Source of the DNA: Candidatus Eiseniibacteriota bacterium | Lineage (GTDB): Bacteria > Eisenbacteria > RBG-16-71-46 | NCBI GenBank assembly: GCA_016710095.1 | Contig: JADJLL010000003.1 | Location: forward strand, 124,001-188,000 | Length of the DNA stretch: 64,000 nt | Direction: 5' to 3' | Part shown: piece after piece, positions 9,043-17,457 of the stretch | Position numbering within the stretch: position 1 is the stretch's first letter | How the letters are laid out: each line of letters starts with the position of its first letter | Notes under the pieces: model-generated | Seen by the model: the letters and a program-made list of their open reading frames with translations, nothing else | Databases searched by the model: none | Told to the model about the DNA's origin: nothing | Program-made: the position numbers and the translations under genes

Positions 9043-10386
9043 ATGCCGCGACTGCTTCACCATCTTTCGCTTCGTCACGTCGCGCTCGCGAGTCTCGCGC
9101 TCGTCGCGCTGCTCGCTTCGTCGTGCGCGCGCCAGCTCCCGACCGCCGCCGCGACCGCCCCCACGCGTACGACCGGCTCGCTGCAGCGCGGCGGTGACGA
9201 CAACGTGGACAACCAGGTGGTCGTCACGCTCGCGGCCGGAACCGACGCGCAGGTGATCGCGAACGACTACGGCGCGACGCTGCTCGACTACGACGCGGCG
9301 AACTCGCTCGCGGTGTACAGGCCCGGCGGCTCGCAGACCGCGGCCGAACTCGTCGCGCTCATGGCGACCGACGTGCGCCTGACGACGTCCGAATCGAACG
9401 GCTGGATCATCCCGGCCGAGGCGCGCCAGAAGAGCTTCGCGTTCGACGACGGCCAGGGCTCGTTCCAGAACACGGTCGAGCAGCCCGCGGCCGCCGCGAT
9501 CGGCCTGCCGTCGGCGCACCGCATCAGCACGGGTGGTGGCGTGAAGGTCGCGATCCTCGACACGGGCATCGATCCTTCGCACCCGATGTTCGCAGGCCGG
9601 ATCGTCGCCTCGGCCGACTTCCTCACCCCGGCGAACACCGCCGCGGTCGACATGGCCGACGGCATCGACAACGACAACAACGACGCGATCGACGAGGCAT
9701 ACGGTCACGGCACGCACGTCGCCGGCATCGTTTCGCTCGCCGCTCCCGACTGCATGCTGCTGATCGGCCGCGTGCTCGACGCCGACGGCCAGGGCGACGT
9801 GCTGACGGTCGCCGCCGGCATTCGCTGGGCCGTGCGCAACGGCGCCGACGTCATCAACCTGAGCCTCGGCACGCTGTCGCACAGCGACGCGATCCAGGAT
9901 GCGCTCGAGTACGCGGAGAACCGCCACGTCGTGGTCGTCGCGTCCGCGGGCAACTGGGGCGCCGAGAATCCGCAGGAGTTCCCCGCGAGCTCGAGCCACG
10001 CGATCGCGATCGCGGCGTCCGACGCTTCGCGTCATCCGGCCTCGTTCACGTCGTTCGGCAACTTCGTCGCGCTCACCGCGCCCGGCGTCGCCGTGCGCAG
10101 CGCGTACCCCGGCAACTCGTACCGGCTCTGGAGCGGCACGTCCATGTCCACCCCGTTCGTGGCCGGCACCGCGGCGCTGCTGCTCTCCCTGCACCCGGCC
10201 TGGTCGCCGTCCACCGTGCTCGAGCGCATCACGAGCACGGCATCGCATCTCTACGGCGTCTCTCCCGCCCAGCAGGACAAGCTCGGCGACGGCATGCTGA
10301 ACGCCGGAAACGCGCTGGCCCCCGACTACAACCCGGGCGTCACGCCGACCGACGACCCCGAAGAGATCGTCCGCACGGTGCGCTGA
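9043..10386 (+). CDS. S8 subtilisin-like serine protease, probable lipoprotein
   Basis: 447 residues. The start at 9043 follows GGAGG by 7 bases, and a longer open frame upstream lacks homology. The N-terminus is a signal sequence with the core VALASLALVALLASSC. The Cys after ASS is a non-classical lipobox, so lipid anchoring is likely but not certain. Residues about 50-125 resemble an inhibitor-like prodomain (NQVVVTLAAG...). The catalytic triad is complete: Asp173 in VAILDTGID, His222 in GHGTHVAGI and Ser367 in GTSMSTPFVAG. The oxyanion Asn region (VVVASAGNWG) is also present. An insertion of aspartate and asparagine residues at DGIDNDNNDAIDE may bind calcium. It lies 122 bases after the CHAT gene behind a possible weak terminator, so membership in the same regulon is inferred. 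Confidence 0.9.
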   Translation: MPRLLHHLSLRHVALASLALVALLASSCARQLPTAAATAPTRTTGSLQRGGDDNVDNQVVVTLAAGTDAQVIANDYGATLLDYDAANSLAVYRPGGSQTAAELVALMATDVRLTTSESNGWIIPAEARQKSFAFDDGQGSFQNTVEQPAAAAIGLPSAHRISTGGGVKVAILDTGIDPSHPMFAGRIVASADFLTPANTAAVDMADGIDNDNNDAIDEAYGHGTHVAGIVSLAAPDCMLLIGRVLDADGQGDVLTVAAGIRWAVRNGADVINLSLGTLSHSDAIQDALEYAENRHVVVVASAGNWGAENPQEFPASSSHAIAIAASDASRHPASFTSFGNFVALTAPGVAVRSAYPGNSYRLWSGTSMSTPFVAGTAALLLSLHPAWSPSTVLERITSTASHLYGVSPAQQDKLGDGMLNAGNALAPDYNPGVTPTDDPEEIVRTVR

Positions 10387-10405
10387 GCCGCGCCGCGCGC
10401 AGTTG

Positions 10406-11155
10406 ATGACGACGCCCGCCTTCCGCTGGACCATGATCGCCCACCGCGACCGAGCGCTGCTCGGACCGGTGGGCGATCGCGTTTGCGATGAAGTGCTCGA
10501 GGCGGCGGCGCAGGCGCCCGCGAACGTGCTCGACATCGGCTGCGGCAAGGGCGAGTGGCTCGTGCGCGCACTGATCGCCGCGCCGGGTGCACGCGGCGTC
10601 GGGATCGATCCGAACCCGGCGTTCGTGGCGGACGCGGCGCGGCGAGCGGACGCGGCCGGTGTCGCGGACCGGCTGACGCTCGTCACGAGCGCGTTCGAGC
10701 CGGCGCTCGTCGCGGACCAGGCGTTCGCGCTCGCGATCTGCACCGGCGCCTCGCACGCGTTCGGCACGTACGAGCAGGCGCTGCACGGACTGCGCACGCT
10801 CGTGCGCGAGGGCGGCACGGCGATCGTGGGAACCGGCTTCTGGCAGCGCACGCCGGATCCCGAGTACCTCGCGACGTTCGGCGGCTCCGCGGACGAGATG
10901 ACGTCGCTCGACGAGACGGCCGCGCTCGCGGAGTCGGCCGGCTGGAACGTCGTCGCGCGCCATGTGAGCACGCGCGAGGAGTGGGACGACTACGAGCACG
11001 GGTACGCCGCGCGCGTGCGCGAATGGGTCGCGGCGCACCCGGAGGACCCGGATGCGCCGCGGTTCGCCCGCCGCATCGAATCGTGGTCCGGCGCGTACGA
11101 GCGCTGGGGCCACGAAACGATGGGCTATGTGACGTTCGTCCTGGTGCGGGCCTAG
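10406..11155 (+). CDS. SAM-dependent methyltransferase (class I)
   Basis: 249 residues from the ATG at 10406 (a TTG three bases earlier is less likely). Motif I is VLDIGCGKGEWL at about residue 38, followed by the acidic loop GVGIDPNP and ICTGASHAFGTYEQAL in motif III. These place it in the Rossmann-fold class I methyltransferases, closest in layout to small-molecule UbiE-like or Methyltransf_25 enzymes. The substrate cannot be deduced. The C-terminal part is rich in Trp, Tyr and acidic residues (REEWDDYEHGYAARV). It starts 20 bases after the subtilase stop, perhaps on the same transcript. Its last 4 bases overlap the converging BNR gene. Confidence 0.8.
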   Translation: MTTPAFRWTMIAHRDRALLGPVGDRVCDEVLEAAAQAPANVLDIGCGKGEWLVRALIAAPGARGVGIDPNPAFVADAARRADAAGVADRLTLVTSAFEPALVADQAFALAICTGASHAFGTYEQALHGLRTLVREGGTAIVGTGFWQRTPDPEYLATFGGSADEMTSLDETAALAESAGWNVVARHVSTREEWDDYEHGYAARVREWVAAHPEDPDAPRFARRIESWSGAYERWGHETMGYVTFVLVRA

Positions 11156-14100
11156 CTCTTCTTCTGGCGCGCGTCCCACTCGGCGCGCGTCTCCCGCTTG
11201 AGCGGCGCCAGCTTGCGGCCCTGCAGCGCGCCGTTCACCGCCGGCAGCTCCTTCGCGAGCAGCGCGTCGAGCTCCGCCTGCGCCTTCGTCAGCTGCGCGG
11301 CCAGCCGCACGGTCATCGCCTGCTGCGACTCCGTCGGCTTGCCGTCGAAGCCGTTCACCTTGCCGTAGAGATCGCCGAGCTCCTCGCGCAGCTGGATCTC
11401 ACCGGTGAGCCGGCCGCCCTCCTTCGCCGCCACGATCGTGCCCCGGAACGCCTCGAGCCGCGTCGCGAACGCCGTCAGCCGCACCGCGAGCGCGTCCTTC
11501 TTCGGCAGCTTCGCCGCGATCGTGCGCGCCGAATCGCGCAGCCCGATCACGCTCTCGGCCGTCCAGCTGAGATCGCCGAGCATGCCGTACAGCCGGTTCA
11601 CGAGCGCCACCTGCACCGCGCGATCCTCGGCCGAGTGCGTCGAGCGCGGATCGGGCACGAGCTTGAGCTTCGTGTCGTACGTGTCCTTGTTGCGCACGAG
11701 CCGCACGGTGTACTCGCCCGCCTGCGCGCGAGGCCCCACGAACGTGTAGAGGTTCTGCACGAGGTTCGCTGCCGCGGGAATCTTCGGGCCGGGCAGGCGC
11801 ATGGGCCACTCGACGCGGTTGAGTCCGCGGCGCTTCGACGCGGGCAGCTTCATGATCAGGTTGCCCTTCGCGTCGAGCAGCTCCACGCGCAGGTCACCGA
11901 CCACGTGACGCTTCTTGAGGTAGTAGCAGAGCACCGCGGTCTCGCCGAGCGTCTCGCCCGACCAGTCGGTGTCACCGTCGAAGCGCTGCTCGAGCGCGGG
12001 AATCACCAGCTCCGAGGGGCGCGAGGGCAGGAACGCGGCGTCGGAGCCAAGCACGCTCGCGGTCAGCGCGCGGAGCGGCGTGAGGTCGTCGAACACGTAG
12101 ATGCCGCGGCCGTGCGTCGCGACGATCAGGTCGCCCTCGCGCGGATGGATCGCGAGGTCACGCACCGCGACCGGCGGCATGCCGGACTTCAGCTTCGCCC
12201 ACTGCTTGCCGGAGTCGAGCGAGACGAACAGGCCCGACTCGGTGCCGAGGAACAGCAGCGCGGGGTTCACCGTGTCCTGCCGCACGACGTGCGCGTGCCC
12301 GTGCAGCGCGGCCGTCGTAAGGCTCGTCCACGTGGCGCCGAAGTCGCGCGTCACGAACACGTACGTCGCGAAGTCGCCGCGCCAGTGGCCGTCGGCGGTC
12401 ACGAAGCACGTGCCCTCGTCGGTCGCCGAAGGCGCGACGTACGAGATCCACGTGTGCGCCGGCAGGCCCGGCAGCAGCGGCGTGGCGTTCTTCCACGTCT
12501 TGCCGCCGTCGCGCGTGATCTGCAGGTTGCCGTCGTCGGTGCCCGCCCACACGACGTCCGCGTTCTTCGGCGACTCGCCGATCGCGATGATCGTGCAGTG
12601 GTTCTCCGCCGCGGAGTTGTCGATGCTCAGGCCGCCGGACTCCTCCTGCTTCTGCTTCAGCGGGTCGTTCGTGGTGAGGTCGTTCGAGATGCGCTCCCAC
12701 GTGTCGCCCTTGTCGCGCGAGCGGTACAGGAACTGCGCGCCCATGTAGAGCGCGCCGCTCGCCGGACCGACGTGCAGCGGCGCGTTCCAGTTGAAGCGCA
12801 GCTTCGGCTCGCCCTCGCGCTGCGCGGGGCGGATCGACTTCGCCTCGCCCGTGCGCATGTCGGTGCGCGAGACCTCGCCGCCCTGGTACTCGCTGTAGAG
12901 CTGGTTGCCGTCGTTCGGGTCCACGAACGCCCACATGCCGTCGCCCATGTTGAGCGACTCCCACGCGCGGTTCGGGATGCCGCCCGGGCGGCGCGAAGGA
13001 CCGCGCCACGTGCCGTTGTCCTGGAGGCCGCCGTACACGCGGTAGGGCGTCTGCATGTCGTAGCTCACGTGATAGAACTGGCCGACCGGCAGGTTCTGGA
13101 TCGCGCGCCACGTCGTGCCGCGGTCCTGCGTCACGGCGATGCCGCCGTCGTTGCCCATCACCATCCACTCGGGGTTGCGCGGATCGATCCACAGCGCGTG
13201 CACGTCGCTGTGGTAGCTCGCGCCCATCAGGCCCGCGCCGGCGCCGCCGAAGACCTTGCCGCCGTCCTCGCTCACGACGAGGTTGAGCGCGCCCTTGTAC
13301 ACGCGGTCGTAGTCGCGCGGATCGGCGACCACGTGGGCGAAGTAGAACGGGCGCCACGTGACGTTCATGTTGGAATCGTTCTGCCGCGACCAGTGCTCGC
13401 CTGCGTCGTCGGAGCGGTAGAACGCCGTGCTCTTCGATTCGACGATCGCGTACACGCGGCTCGCGCGCGCCGGCGACACGGCGATGCCGATGCGGCCGAG
13501 ATCGCCCGTGGGCAGGCCGTTCGTGAGCTTGCGCCACGTCGCGCCGCCGTCGGTGCTCTTGTACAGCCCGCTGCCCGGGCCGCCCGACGAGAACGTCCAC
13601 GCCTGGCGGCGGAACTGCCACATCGAGGCGTACAGCGTGTTCGGCTCCTGCGGGTCCATCGCGATGTCCGCGGCGCCCGTGCGCTCGTCCACGTACAGCA
13701 CCTTCGTCCACGTCTTGCCGCCGTCGATCGTGCGGTACACGCCGCGGTCGGGGCTGTCCGAGAACGCGGCGCCCGTCGCCGCGACGAGCACGGTGTCCGG
13801 GTGCTTCGGGTTCACGACGATGCGCGCGATGCGCTCGGTCTTCTCGAGCCCCATGCGCGTCCACGTGTCGCCGCCGTCGGCCGTCTTGTAGATGCCGTCG
13901 CCCACGCCGACGCTGTTGCGCACCCAGCTCTCGCCCGTGCCGACCCACACGACCTTCGGGTCCTTCGGCGACACGCGGATCGCGCCGATCGACTGGCAGT
14001 ACTTGTCGAACACCGGCTTGAACGTCGTGGCGCCGTCCTTCGACACCCACACGCCGCCGCCCGCGGTGCCGACCCAGACCGTGATGCGGTCGCCGGGCAC

Positions 14101-14283
14101 GCCGTCGAGGCACGACACGCGGCCGCCCATGACGCCGGGTCCGAGCGAGCGGGCGCGCAGCCCTTCGAAGGTGTCCGAATCGAGCGTGAGCCCGTCCTCG
14201 GCGCGCGCGGCGCCGGGCAGGAAGGCGAGCGAAACGGCGAGCACGGCCGTGGCGAGGAACGAAAACGTAAGCGGATGACGCAT
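11152..14283 (-). CDS. Secreted BNR/sortilin (VPS10)-type beta-propeller protein
   Basis: 1043 residues with a Sec signal peptide (LATAVLAVSLAFLPGAARA). About ten BNR/Asp-box motifs of form S.DGG.TW occur through residues 40-760 (SKDGATTF, TADGGDTWTRM, STDGGATWRKL, SRDKGDTWERI, TRDGGKTWKN), giving sortilin-like double propellers. WVGT(G/D) strands repeat before each. The last 250 residues are helical (TKAQAELDALLAKELPAV). This family is common in Bacteroidota, Acidobacteriota and related groups, often called VPS10 or glycosyl-hydrolase BNR proteins. No sialidase active-site set was identified, so an enzymatic role is not claimed. A shorter relative lies at 22237-24841. It converges with the methyltransferase gene. 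Confidence 0.85.
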   Translation of the reverse strand: MRHPLTFSFLATAVLAVSLAFLPGAARAEDGLTLDSDTFEGLRARSLGPGVMGGRVSCLDGVPGDRITVWVGTAGGGVWVSKDGATTFKPVFDKYCQSIGAIRVSPKDPKVVWVGTGESWVRNSVGVGDGIYKTADGGDTWTRMGLEKTERIARIVVNPKHPDTVLVAATGAAFSDSPDRGVYRTIDGGKTWTKVLYVDERTGAADIAMDPQEPNTLYASMWQFRRQAWTFSSGGPGSGLYKSTDGGATWRKLTNGLPTGDLGRIGIAVSPARASRVYAIVESKSTAFYRSDDAGEHWSRQNDSNMNVTWRPFYFAHVVADPRDYDRVYKGALNLVVSEDGGKVFGGAGAGLMGASYHSDVHALWIDPRNPEWMVMGNDGGIAVTQDRGTTWRAIQNLPVGQFYHVSYDMQTPYRVYGGLQDNGTWRGPSRRPGGIPNRAWESLNMGDGMWAFVDPNDGNQLYSEYQGGEVSRTDMRTGEAKSIRPAQREGEPKLRFNWNAPLHVGPASGALYMGAQFLYRSRDKGDTWERISNDLTTNDPLKQKQEESGGLSIDNSAAENHCTIIAIGESPKNADVVWAGTDDGNLQITRDGGKTWKNATPLLPGLPAHTWISYVAPSATDEGTCFVTADGHWRGDFATYVFVTRDFGATWTSLTTAALHGHAHVVRQDTVNPALLFLGTESGLFVSLDSGKQWAKLKSGMPPVAVRDLAIHPREGDLIVATHGRGIYVFDDLTPLRALTASVLGSDAAFLPSRPSELVIPALEQRFDGDTDWSGETLGETAVLCYYLKKRHVVGDLRVELLDAKGNLIMKLPASKRRGLNRVEWPMRLPGPKIPAAANLVQNLYTFVGPRAQAGEYTVRLVRNKDTYDTKLKLVPDPRSTHSAEDRAVQVALVNRLYGMLGDLSWTAESVIGLRDSARTIAAKLPKKDALAVRLTAFATRLEAFRGTIVAAKEGGRLTGEIQLREELGDLYGKVNGFDGKPTESQQAMTVRLAAQLTKAQAELDALLAKELPAVNGALQGRKLAPLKRETRAEWDARQKKS

Positions 14284-14370
14284 GCGGGGGTCACTCCGTG
14301 AAGGGCGGAGACGAGTGCGGCGCGCTCCCGGAAAGAACGGAGTCGCGCCGCACCGATCGAGTGGGGATCG

Positions 14371-15189
14371 TTACTTCTTCTTGCCGGGCGTGGCCGGAGC
14401 CGCGGGCTTCGCGGGCGTGGCGGGCTTCGCCGCGGTCGAGTCCGCGCCGACCGTCGCGGCCGGCATGCGGAAACGCGAGTCCGCGATCACGGGGTCGACC
14501 TCGATCTTGTCGAACGACATCGCCTGCTTCTGCGGCGAGCCGAGGACGCCGTTCGTCATCGAGAACGGGCACATGACGCCGTCCACGTCCTTGTAGTCGC
14601 TGAGCAGCGTTTCGCCTTCGATCTCGGTGCCGCGCACGGTGCGCTTCGCGGTCTGGCGCAGGACCAGGTAGGTCTCCGTGTCGATGTAGTAGAACTCGAT
14701 CTGGCCGCTCTTGCGCGTCAGCTTGATCTTCCACGTGTCGGCGCCTTCGACGCTCTCCTTGCCGATCAGCTCGATCGCGTGACCCTTCGCCTTCCAGTCC
14801 ACGAGCGGGCCGTCGAAGTCCGCCTGCTGCTCGACTTCCTTCACTTCTTCCGGGCCGAGCACTTCGGGATCCTTCTTGCCCATGAACGGCATCACCTGCC
14901 AGCCCTGCGTGCCGTCGTAGGCCTGCGTGCCCGTCATGCCCGAGAACGTGAAGTCGAGGCGCATCATGCCGGGGCGCTTCTTTTCCATCGAGAAGGGCGC
15001 TTCCATGCCCGGGCCGACCGTCATCTTGCCGGACAGGCGCATCGTCTGGACCTTCTGGAGCCGCGCGAGTCCGCCGGACGCCTCGTAGTGCTTGGCGAGG
15101 ATCTCGTCGAGCGTCTGGGCGTGCGAAGCCGGCGCGAAGACCACGGCGAGCGTGAGTACGGCGAGGGCGGTGAGTGCCTTGCGAAACAT
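14371..15189 (-). CDS. LolA/LolB-fold outer-membrane lipoprotein-sorting-like protein
   Basis: 272 residues starting at 15189 (MFRKALTALAVLTLAVVFAP, cleavage near SHA). The upstream open frame adds unrelated residues. The mature protein begins LDEILAKHYEASGG and has strands LSGKMTVG, MMRLDFTF, GTQGWQVMPF, WKIKLTRKSGQIEFYYID, TYLVLRQTAKR and DGVMCPFSM. This is the unclosed barrel pattern shared by LolA, LolB and their DUF relatives. The last 25 residues are an Ala/Pro/Lys-rich tail ending GKKK. It probably carries a hydrophobic ligand in the periplasm, which is inference from the fold. The insertion sequence ends 173 bases upstream of its start and may have altered its promoter. Confidence 0.7.
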   Translation of the reverse strand: MFRKALTALAVLTLAVVFAPASHAQTLDEILAKHYEASGGLARLQKVQTMRLSGKMTVGPGMEAPFSMEKKRPGMMRLDFTFSGMTGTQAYDGTQGWQVMPFMGKKDPEVLGPEEVKEVEQQADFDGPLVDWKAKGHAIELIGKESVEGADTWKIKLTRKSGQIEFYYIDTETYLVLRQTAKRTVRGTEIEGETLLSDYKDVDGVMCPFSMTNGVLGSPQKQAMSFDKIEVDPVIADSRFRMPAATVGADSTAAKPATPAKPAAPATPGKKK

Positions 15190-15361
15190 CGAAGCGACCT
15201 CCGGGGAAGTGGGATTGCGGTCATCGCGGGGAGCGATCGCGGGACCGGGTGATGCCCGGGCCTGCAGCGCCCGCACGTTACGCGGCAACCCGGGCTCAAG
15301 ATGCGGCGCCGGTACCAGCGCGGCGCCGAAAGCCACGAGCGCGACCGGGGCTTTCCTGCAG

Positions 15362-15381
15362 GGTTGTGGTTCGCAGAATGT
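15362..15381 (+). repeat. Left terminal inverted repeat of the insertion sequence
   Basis: Begins GGTTGTGGTTCGC. All 20 bases are the exact reverse complement of 16556-16575. Confidence 0.9.
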
Positions 15382-15412
15382 GGCGGCCCGATGCGTGCAG
15401 TAGCCGCGAGGC

Positions 15413-16510
15413 ATGCACAGCACGATCAGCACCTTCGTGCCCCCGCATTGTCCGCGAAGTCATTGTCGCTACCACCTGAACGCCGAGGGCTGGCGCTGGA
15501 AGCACCACGGCTCCTACACCCGGCAGGCGTCACCGACGGAGATACCTCGCTACCGCTGTTGTCACTGCGGCGCGACCTTCTCCTCGCAGACCTTTCACAC
15601 GACCTACTACCTCAAGCGCCCCGAGCTGCAGGTTCCGTTGCTCTACCGGATCGACGCCGGCTCGGGATTCCGCCAGATGGCGCGAGAGATGCGCTGCTCG
15701 CACAGCACGCTGGTTCATCAGGCTGCACGGCTGGGTCGACATGCACTGCTCTTCATGAGCACGCACCGGCCAGCGGGCCCGCTCGAGGAGCCTCTCGTGA
15801 TCGACGGGTTCGAGAGTTTCGCGTACAGCCAGTACCACCCGCTGCACCTGAACCTCGGCATCGGTGGCGACACCGGCTTCCACTACGGGCTCACGCACTC
15901 GCCGCTACGTCGCAAGGGCTACATGCGCCCGGATCAGCAGATGCACCGCGACTCCATCGAGTCGACGCTCGGCCGGCCGGACCCGAAGGCGATCGAGAAG
16001 GGCATGACGGAGGTCATCCGCATGTCGGCACCGCTGCCGCAGGCACTCGACATTCGCTCGGACGGCCATCCGGCTTACGAGCGCTCGTTCAGGCGCCTCG
16101 CGGGCTACTCGATCTTCCACAAGGTCACGCCCTCGACCGACCCGCGCACACCGGACAACGACCTCTTCTTCGTGAACCGGCGCGACATGATGCTTCGGCA
16201 CAATGGCGCGAATCACCGCCGCGAGACGATCGCGTTCTCGAAGCGCGACCAGGGCGTCGTGGACCGGGCGGCGATCCACCTGATGCTCGCGAACTACTGG
16301 GCGCCGAGCTCGGTGAATCACGACCGAAGTACGCCGGCGATGAAGCTCGGACTGTTCGAGACGCCGTTGAGTCCGGAAGCGCTGTTGAGCAAGCGACAGT
16401 TCGTCACGCGCACGACCATCACGGAGGAGTGGCGACGGTACTACTTCGGCCTGGTCGACACCGCCGAGATCGAGAACCCGAAGCGGCACACGCTCAAGCT
16501 GGCAGCCTAG
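15413..16510 (+). CDS. Transposase with N-terminal zinc ribbon
   Basis: 365 residues. The N-terminus has a two-part zinc ribbon (CPRSHC near residue 13, then YRCCHCGATFSS near residue 45), as in IS1 InsA and IS1595 transposases. A helix-turn-helix follows (SGFRQMAREMRCSHSTLVHQ). The catalytic core has candidate acidic residues in LVIDGFESF and IRSDGHPAYE, with a later acidic residue around the helix AAIHLMLANYW. This is consistent with a DDE/DDD nuclease, although the third residue cannot be fixed by eye. It is full length with no internal stop, so the element may still be active. Family assignment to IS1595 or a close relative is tentative. Confidence 0.75.
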   Translation: MHSTISTFVPPHCPRSHCRYHLNAEGWRWKHHGSYTRQASPTEIPRYRCCHCGATFSSQTFHTTYYLKRPELQVPLLYRIDAGSGFRQMAREMRCSHSTLVHQAARLGRHALLFMSTHRPAGPLEEPLVIDGFESFAYSQYHPLHLNLGIGGDTGFHYGLTHSPLRRKGYMRPDQQMHRDSIESTLGRPDPKAIEKGMTEVIRMSAPLPQALDIRSDGHPAYERSFRRLAGYSIFHKVTPSTDPRTPDNDLFFVNRRDMMLRHNGANHRRETIAFSKRDQGVVDRAAIHLMLANYWAPSSVNHDRSTPAMKLGLFETPLSPEALLSKRQFVTRTTITEEWRRYYFGLVDTAEIENPKRHTLKLAA

Positions 16511-16555
16511 ACGCACCACGGGCGCGGCTCCGGAGATCCGCGCCCATATCAAGCA

Positions 16556-16575
16556 ACATTCTGCGAACCACAACC
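16556..16575 (-). repeat. Right terminal inverted repeat of the insertion sequence
   Basis: Exact reverse complement of 15362-15381. It ends 20 bases before the ATG of the next gene, so the host promoter region of that gene starts inside or at the edge of the element. Confidence 0.9.
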
Positions 16576-16595
16576 TTCGTGTAAAGTGCCGCGCC

Positions 16596-17453
16596 ATGTC
16601 CGCGAACACCGACTTTCGCCTTCCCGACCTGCGTTTCGTGCCCGTGGACGCGGTCTTTCCGCACGAGTTCAACGACCTCCAGCGCACCGAGCCACTGGTT
16701 CGCAAGCTGAAGGAGTCTGGCGTGCTCAAGAACCCGCCGATCGTCACGCAGATCGGCGACGGCCACCGGGTGGAGCCGCGCTACGTCGTCCTCGACGGCG
16801 CGAACCGCTCGACCGCGGCGAAGGCCGCCGGCTGGCCGCACATCGTCGCGCAGGTCGTGCGCTACGAGTCGCCCACCGTGCACCTGCACACGTGGTACCA
16901 CGCGCTGACCGCCGAGGCGCGCGACCGCATCGAGGCCGGGCTCGCGCGCGTGCCCGGACTCGCGTGCACGGTCGAGTCGCGCATCCACGCGCGCGCCATG
17001 CTCGCGCGGCGCGAGGCGCTCGCGTGCGTGATCCACTCGGACACCGAAGCGCTCGTGCTCATGGGCGGGCGCACGCTGAACGAGCGCAACCGGCTGCTCG
17101 TGGACATCGTGCGCGTGTACCAGGACCGCGTTCCGTACGTGCGCGTGAACACCGACTCGCTCACGCAGGCGCGCGTCGAGCACCCCGAGATCTCCGCGCT
17201 CATCGTGTTCCCGCGCTACGACCCGGCCGAAGTGATCGAGCTCGCGAGCGCCGGGGAGTATCTTCCGGCCGGGATCACGCGGCACCTGATCCAGTGGCGC
17301 GCGCTGCGGCTCAACATTCCGCTCGACCGCTGCATGGACACGGTCACGCCGCTCGAGCAGAAGAACGCGTGGCTGCAGCAGTGGCTGCAGGAACGCCTCA
17401 CCACACGGCAGGTGCGCTTCTACGAGGAGCCCACCGTCATGTTCGACGAGTGA
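16596..17453 (+). CDS. ParB/Srx-fold protein, SerK/SbnI-like (possible free-serine kinase)
   Basis: 285 residues. The first 90 match the ParB/sulfiredoxin superfamily: LRFVPVDAVFPHEFND, LVRKLKESGVLKNPPIV, then YVVLDGANRSTAAKAAGWPH. The last follows the DGxxR nucleotide-binding motif of ParB, Srx and the SerK/SbnI kinases. Residues 100-285 are unlike chromosome-partition ParB (no helix-turn-helix) and fit the longer C-terminal domain of SbnI-type proteins. Those enzymes make O-phosphoserine from free serine. Such activity here is possible but unproven. It is the first gene of a run with 4-base gaps or overlaps through to 22128. A -10-like TAAAGT at 16582-16587 abuts the insertion-sequence end and lies only 8 bases before the ATG. 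Confidence 0.6.
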   Translation: MSANTDFRLPDLRFVPVDAVFPHEFNDLQRTEPLVRKLKESGVLKNPPIVTQIGDGHRVEPRYVVLDGANRSTAAKAAGWPHIVAQVVRYESPTVHLHTWYHALTAEARDRIEAGLARVPGLACTVESRIHARAMLARREALACVIHSDTEALVLMGGRTLNERNRLLVDIVRVYQDRVPYVRVNTDSLTQARVEHPEISALIVFPRYDPAEVIELASAGEYLPAGITRHLIQWRALRLNIPLDRCMDTVTPLEQKNAWLQQWLQERLTTRQVRFYEEPTVMFDE

Positions 17454-17457
17454 CGTC

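Larger units (their letters stand above)
15362..16575 (+). mobile_element. Complete insertion sequence, about 1.2 kb, IS1595/IS1-like
   Basis: The element is bounded by perfect 20-base inverted repeats (15362-15381 and 16556-16575) and contains a single transposase gene. It also contains a hairpin with 8-base arms at 16520-16545 after that gene (GGGCGCGG and CCGCGCCC). The flanks, TCCTGCAG on the left and TTCGTGTA on the right, show no target duplication. The insertion may therefore be old or rearranged. It sits between the LolA-like gene and a six-gene operon. Confidence 0.85.

Noticed and set aside
11152..14301. Long plus-strand open frame opposite the BNR propeller
   Set aside because: Composition is that of an antisense shadow. 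The minus strand has a signal peptide and Asp-box repeats.
15354..16583. 8-base target duplication around the insertion sequence
   Set aside because: TCCTGCAG on the left and TTCGTGTA on the right do not match.
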